DNA from: JAPSGM01 sp963777045 | GTDB taxonomy: Bacteria > Chloroflexota > Limnocylindria > QHBO01 | Assembly (NCBI GenBank): GCA_963777045.1 | Contig: CAVZPD010000029.1 | Coordinates: 1-64,000, forward strand | Direction: 5' to 3' | DNA: 64,000 bases | Shown: piece after piece, positions 60,679-64,000 of the stretch | Layout of the letters: the number at the start of each line of letters is the position of its first letter | Position numbering within the stretch: the stretch's first letter is position 1 | Notes under the pieces: generated by a model | The model's database searches: none | What the model saw: the letters and a program-made list of their open reading frames with translations, nothing else | What the model was told of the DNA's origin: nothing | Program-made: the position numbers and the translations under genes

Positions 60679-62166
60679 GTGGCCTGCGTGCTGGGGCTCG
60701 ACGTCTCGACGACCGCGACGAAGGCGATCCTCGTCGATGAGGAGGGGGCGGTCGTGGCCACCGGCACGGGCGAGTACGACGTCAGCATCCCGCAGCCGGG
60801 CTGGAGCGAGCAGGACCCGGAGCTGTGGTGGGAGGGGACGCGTCGCGCCATCGAAGCGGCCCTCGGCCAGGCGGAGGTCGCCCCGGCCGAGGTGCGCGCC
60901 GTCGGGCTGACCGGACAGATGCACGGGGCCGTCCTGCTCTCGTCGGCGGGCGAGGTGCTGCGACCGGCCATCCTATGGAACGACCAGCGGACGGGCGAGG
61001 AGTGCGACCTCATCCGGGAACGCATCGGGCTGGAGCGGCTGGTCGCGATCACGGGCAACGACGCCGTTACCGGCTTCACGGCTCCGAAGCTGCTCTGGGT
61101 GCAGCGCCACGAGCCCGACGTGTGGCAGCGGACCGCGCACGTGCTGCTGCCGAAGGACTACGTGCGCTACCGGCTGACCGGCGAGTTCGCCATGGACAAG
61201 GCCGATGGCTCGGGGACCCAGCTGTTCGACCTGGCAACGCGAGACTGGTCGGCCGAGATGCTGTCGGCTCTCGAGATCAATCCGGCGCGCATGCCGCCCA
61301 CCTTCGAGGGGCCCGCCGTGACCGGCTCCATCGGCGCGAACGCGGCGGAAGCCTGCGGGCTGCGGGCCGGGACGCCGGTGGTGGCCGGCGGCGGCGACCA
61401 GTCGGCCAATGCGGTTGGCCTCGGGGCGGTGGCGCCCGGCGTGGTGGCGCTCTCGCTGGGGACGTCGGGCGTCGTCTTCGCCGCCACCGATGCGCCGCTC
61501 CACGACCCGCTGGGCCGAGTCCACGCCTTCTGTCATGCGGTGCCGGGCCGCTGGCACATGATGTCGGTGATGCTCTCCGCAGCGGGGAGCCTGCGCTGGT
61601 TCCGCGACGCGCTCTGGCCGGAGGCCAGCTTCGCCACCATCAGCGATGAGGCGGCAACGGTGGCCGCGGGCAGCGACGGCCTCATCTTCCTCCCCTACCT
61701 CACCGGCGAGCGCAACCCGCATCCCGACCCGCTGGCGCGAGGTGCCTTCGTGGGGCTGACGGTCCAGCACGATCGGCGGCACCTGGCGCGCTCGGTGATG
61801 GAGGGGGTCGCCTACGGCCTCCGAGACGGACTCGAGCTGATGGTCGAGGCCGGCATGCCGCAGCCATCCACCATCCGTGCATCGGGCGGCGGAACGGCCA
61901 GCCCGCTCTGGCGCCAGGTCCTGGCCGACGTGCTGGAGGCGGAGATCGCCACCGTCAGCACGACCGAGGGGGCGGCGTACGGTGCAGCGCTGCTGGCGGC
62001 CGTGGGCGCCGGAATCTTCGCGAGCGTCGACGAGGCAGTGGCGGCCAGCGTCCGGACCTCGATCACGGAGTCGCCTGGGGCCGATGCCGCCCGCTACGCC
62101 GCGGCCTATCCCCGCTTCCGCGAGCTCTACCCAGCGCTTGCCCCCACCTTCCGGCGCCTGGCCTGA
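60679..62166 (+). CDS. xylB: Xylulokinase
   Basis: FGGY carbohydrate kinase of 495 residues phosphorylating D-xylulose. GLDVSTTATKAILVDEEG at the start, VGLTGQMHGAVLL, WNDQRT, the catalytic Asp in VVAGGGDQSANAVGLG, SLGTSGVVFAATDAP (phosphate), LIFLPYLTGERNPHPDP and a final IRASGGGTASPLWRQVLADVL. Starts 3 bases after xylA, so one operon. Confidence 0.96.
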   Translation: MACVLGLDVSTTATKAILVDEEGAVVATGTGEYDVSIPQPGWSEQDPELWWEGTRRAIEAALGQAEVAPAEVRAVGLTGQMHGAVLLSSAGEVLRPAILWNDQRTGEECDLIRERIGLERLVAITGNDAVTGFTAPKLLWVQRHEPDVWQRTAHVLLPKDYVRYRLTGEFAMDKADGSGTQLFDLATRDWSAEMLSALEINPARMPPTFEGPAVTGSIGANAAEACGLRAGTPVVAGGGDQSANAVGLGAVAPGVVALSLGTSGVVFAATDAPLHDPLGRVHAFCHAVPGRWHMMSVMLSAAGSLRWFRDALWPEASFATISDEAATVAAGSDGLIFLPYLTGERNPHPDPLARGAFVGLTVQHDRRHLARSVMEGVAYGLRDGLELMVEAGMPQPSTIRASGGGTASPLWRQVLADVLEAEIATVSTTEGAAYGAALLAAVGAGIFASVDEAVAASVRTSITESPGADAARYAAAYPRFRELYPALAPTFRRLA

Positions 62167-62174
62167 ACCCCGCC

Positions 62175-62193
62175 GCGCTCAGACCTTGAGCGC
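62175..62193. terminator. Bidirectional hairpin between xylB and the ABC transporter genes
   Basis: GCGCTCA-GACCT-TGAGCGC, a perfect 7-base stem at the convergent junction, overlapping the stop of the ATPase gene. No U-run on either side, so termination strength is uncertain. Confidence 0.45.
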
Positions 62194-62976
62194 CGCCCGT
62201 TCTTCCTCGTTCAGCTCGCCGGGCGCGCGACCCATGATGATCATGGCCAGCACCTCGTCCGGCGTGACCTCGTCACGTGGCATCGTCCCGACCAGCTTGC
62301 CCTGGTACATGACGCTGATGCGGTCGGACATGTCGAAGACGTCGTGGATGTCGTGGCTGACCAGGAAGATGCCGATCCCCTCCGACTTCAGCCGCCGGAT
62401 CAGGTTGCGGACCTGCTCGGTCTCGGCCGGACCGAGCGCGGCGGTCGGCTCATCCATGATCAGGATTCGGGCGTTGAAGTGGACCGCGCGCGCGATGGCG
62501 ACCGACTGGCGCTGGCCGCCGGAGAGCGTCTTCACCGGCGCCTTGAAGTTCCGGAAGTTCGGGTTGAGGCGGTGCATGACCTCGCGCGTCGCCGCTTCCA
62601 TGGCGCTGTCGTCCAGGCCGCCGATGAGGCTGGTGATCTCGCGACCCAGGAACAGGTTGCCGGCCGCGTCGATGTTGTCGGCGAGCGCCAGGTTCTGGTA
62701 GATCGTCTCGATGCCGAGCAGCTGGGCCTCGCGCGGATTCGAGATCGAGACCCGTTCCCCGTTGATCCGGATCTCGCCGGCGTCGGCGGGGTGTGCGCCG
62801 GAGAGGACGCGCATCAGCGTGGACTTGCCCGCGCCGTTGTGGCCGACCATGCCGACCACCTCGCCGGGCATCAGGTCGACGCTGACGTCGTCGACGGCGT
62901 GCACGCCACCGAACGAGACGTGGACGTTCTTCATCTCGACGAGCGGGGTGCGCGTCGCCTCGGCGGTGGCGGTCAT
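62179..62976 (-). CDS. Sugar ABC transporter ATP-binding protein
   Basis: Single-nucleotide-binding-domain ATPase of 265 residues of the CUT2 (ribose/xylose/fructose) family. Walker A VGHNGAGKSTLM, signature KTLSGGQRQSVAIARAV, Walker B ILIMDEPTAALGP and switch His in FLVSHDIHDVFD. Most CUT2 ATPases have two fused domains; this half-size form resembles FrcA-type. ATG 62976 with GGGAGG upstream. Probably imports xylose, given xylAB next to it. Confidence 0.9.
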   Translation of the reverse strand: MTATAEATRTPLVEMKNVHVSFGGVHAVDDVSVDLMPGEVVGMVGHNGAGKSTLMRVLSGAHPADAGEIRINGERVSISNPREAQLLGIETIYQNLALADNIDAAGNLFLGREITSLIGGLDDSAMEAATREVMHRLNPNFRNFKAPVKTLSGGQRQSVAIARAVHFNARILIMDEPTAALGPAETEQVRNLIRRLKSEGIGIFLVSHDIHDVFDMSDRISVMYQGKLVGTMPRDEVTPDEVLAMIIMGRAPGELNEEERAALKV

Positions 62977-62995
62977 GATCTGCCTCCCTTCTCGC

Positions 62996-64000
62996 TCATC
63001 GTCCGCCGCCACGCCGGCGGTTGTAGGCGTCGAATGCCACGGCCAGGATGAGGACGAGGCCGCCGGCCACGTTCTGGCCGGGCGAGTTCACGCCGAGGAA
63101 GCTCAGGCCGTACGACAGCGAAGCCATCACGAACGCGCCCAGCACGGCGCCGGGGATGGTGCCGATGCCACCGGCGAACGAGGTGCCGCCGACCACCGCT
63201 GCGGCGATGACGTACAGCTCGTAGCTGACCCCGATGTCGAGCGTCGCGCCATTGAGGCGGGCCGAGGCCACCGCCGCCGACAACGCGCACAGGACCCCCA
63301 TCAGGATGAACGTCTTCATGATCGTCCAGCGCGTGTTGATTCCGGCCAGCGCCGCAGCTTCGGGGTTCCCGCCGTAGGCGTACACGTAGCGCCCGAACCG
63401 GCGCCGGGTGGCGAGCCAGGTCATGGCCAGGGTCACGGCGACCAGCAGCATGAGCGGGAACGGGAAGCCGGAAGAGATCTTCAGCCCGCCCGCCGGCTCG
63501 GTGATGCCCTGCTGGACGGCGTACTCCGTCGCGAGCCGCGGCGGCCAGTAGTTGCCATTGGCGAACCACGCCAGGCCCAGGATGGCGGCGCACCCTGCGA
63601 CTCCGATCAGGATCTCGGCCCACATCGGCCGGACCGGGAAGTCGAACCGCCGCCGCTGCCGCCGTCCGCTCACCAGGAACACGACCACGGCGAGGCAGCC
63701 GACCGCCGCGACCACCCAGGTCCACGTCCCGCCAATCGATCCCTGGGCGCTGCCGTTGAGGAGCTGGAAGGTCGGATCCAGGCCGAACACCGCCGCTCCG
63801 TTCGAGAGGTACCAGACCGCGCCGCGGATGGAGAGCAGGCCGCCGAGGGTGACGACGAAGGAAGGCACCCCGATGTAGGCGATGATGAAGCCCTGGAGCG
63901 CGCCGAACCCGGCGCCGATGCCGATGCCGATCGCCAGTGCGATCAGCCAGCGGAACGGGAAGTCCGGCCCCATTCCCAGGAAGTTGGGCAGCCAGTCGGT
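62996..64000 (-). CDS. Sugar ABC transporter permease, partial
   Basis: CUT2 permease (XylH/RbsC-like), C-terminal 334 residues; the 5' part lies beyond the window end. Several transmembrane helices; family motifs GVPSFVVTLGGLLSIRGAVW, YVYAYGGNPEAAALAGINT (the cytoplasmic coupling loop), and VGGTSFAGGIGTIPGAVLGA. It lies upstream of the ATPase gene by 19 bases. The sugar-binding lipoprotein, usually next upstream, is not visible. Confidence 0.9.
   Translation of the reverse strand, partial: TDWLPNFLGMGPDFPFRWLIALAIGIGIGAGFGALQGFIIAYIGVPSFVVTLGGLLSIRGAVWYLSNGAAVFGLDPTFQLLNGSAQGSIGGTWTWVVAAVGCLAVVVFLVSGRRQRRRFDFPVRPMWAEILIGVAGCAAILGLAWFANGNYWPPRLATEYAVQQGITEPAGGLKISSGFPFPLMLLVAVTLAMTWLATRRRFGRYVYAYGGNPEAAALAGINTRWTIMKTFILMGVLCALSAAVASARLNGATLDIGVSYELYVIAAAVVGGTSFAGGIGTIPGAVLGAFVMASLSYGLSFLGVNSPGQNVAGGLVLILAVAFDAYNRRRGGGR

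Overview
The window is a high-GC bacterial chromosome segment with dense, mostly operonic genes, many 1-4 base stop/start overlaps (ATGA, GTGA, TGATG) and frequent GTG/TTG starts. It carries a complete-looking peptidoglycan and division (dcw) cluster, menaquinone-type UbiE, a TCA-cycle neighbourhood and GC-rich S-layer-homology repeats. That mix suggests a Chloroflexota lineage (Limnocylindria-like) or a deep actinobacterial lineage. This is a judgement from gene content; no marker gene was searched.

Layout. 1-3.2 kb: glycine cleavage operon (Nudix, gcvT, gcvH, gcvPA cut by the window edge). 3.2-5.3 kb: GT4 glycosyltransferase (frameshifted), ubiE and tRNA-Val. 5.3-29.6 kb: the dcw cluster on the minus strand, read mraZ - rsmH - small ORF - ftsL-like - ftsI - murF - mraY - murD - ftsW - murG - murB - ddl - ftsQ - sbp - ftsA. 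After a 5.8 kb signalling island (CheB-CheR-PAS-histidine kinase, stand-alone CheB, response regulator) it continues with ftsZ - yggS - yggT - membrane protein - DUF167. murC is absent between murG and murB. The mraZ promoter has an almost textbook MraZ operator. mraY, murF and the glycosyltransferase each carry one surplus base.

29.6-36.2 kb is an accessory block: an S-layer-homology remnant, two cysteine-motif proteins, RNase P RNA, a GAF protein coupled to an intracellular subtilase, a small repeat peptide in line with an M16 metallopeptidase, and a Crp/Fnr regulator. 36.2-44.8 kb is energy metabolism: rnhA-sdhBADC, NAD-type isocitrate dehydrogenase and sucCD. 45.1-54.9 kb holds a cyclase/ATPase regulator, then the methylmalonyl pathway (mutase large subunit, epimerase, and a biotin-dependent acyl-CoA carboxylase of three subunits). 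This route delivers succinyl-CoA to the sucCD/sdh steps encoded nearby. 55-57 kb has parAB; 57-59 kb has small uncharacterised genes and tRNA-Asn. 59.3-64 kb is a xylose block (xylA, xylB) facing a sugar ABC transporter (ATPase and permease, the latter cut by the window end).

Several monocistronic genes have a TANNNT hexamer 6-7 bases before the start codon, which suggests common leaderless transcription.
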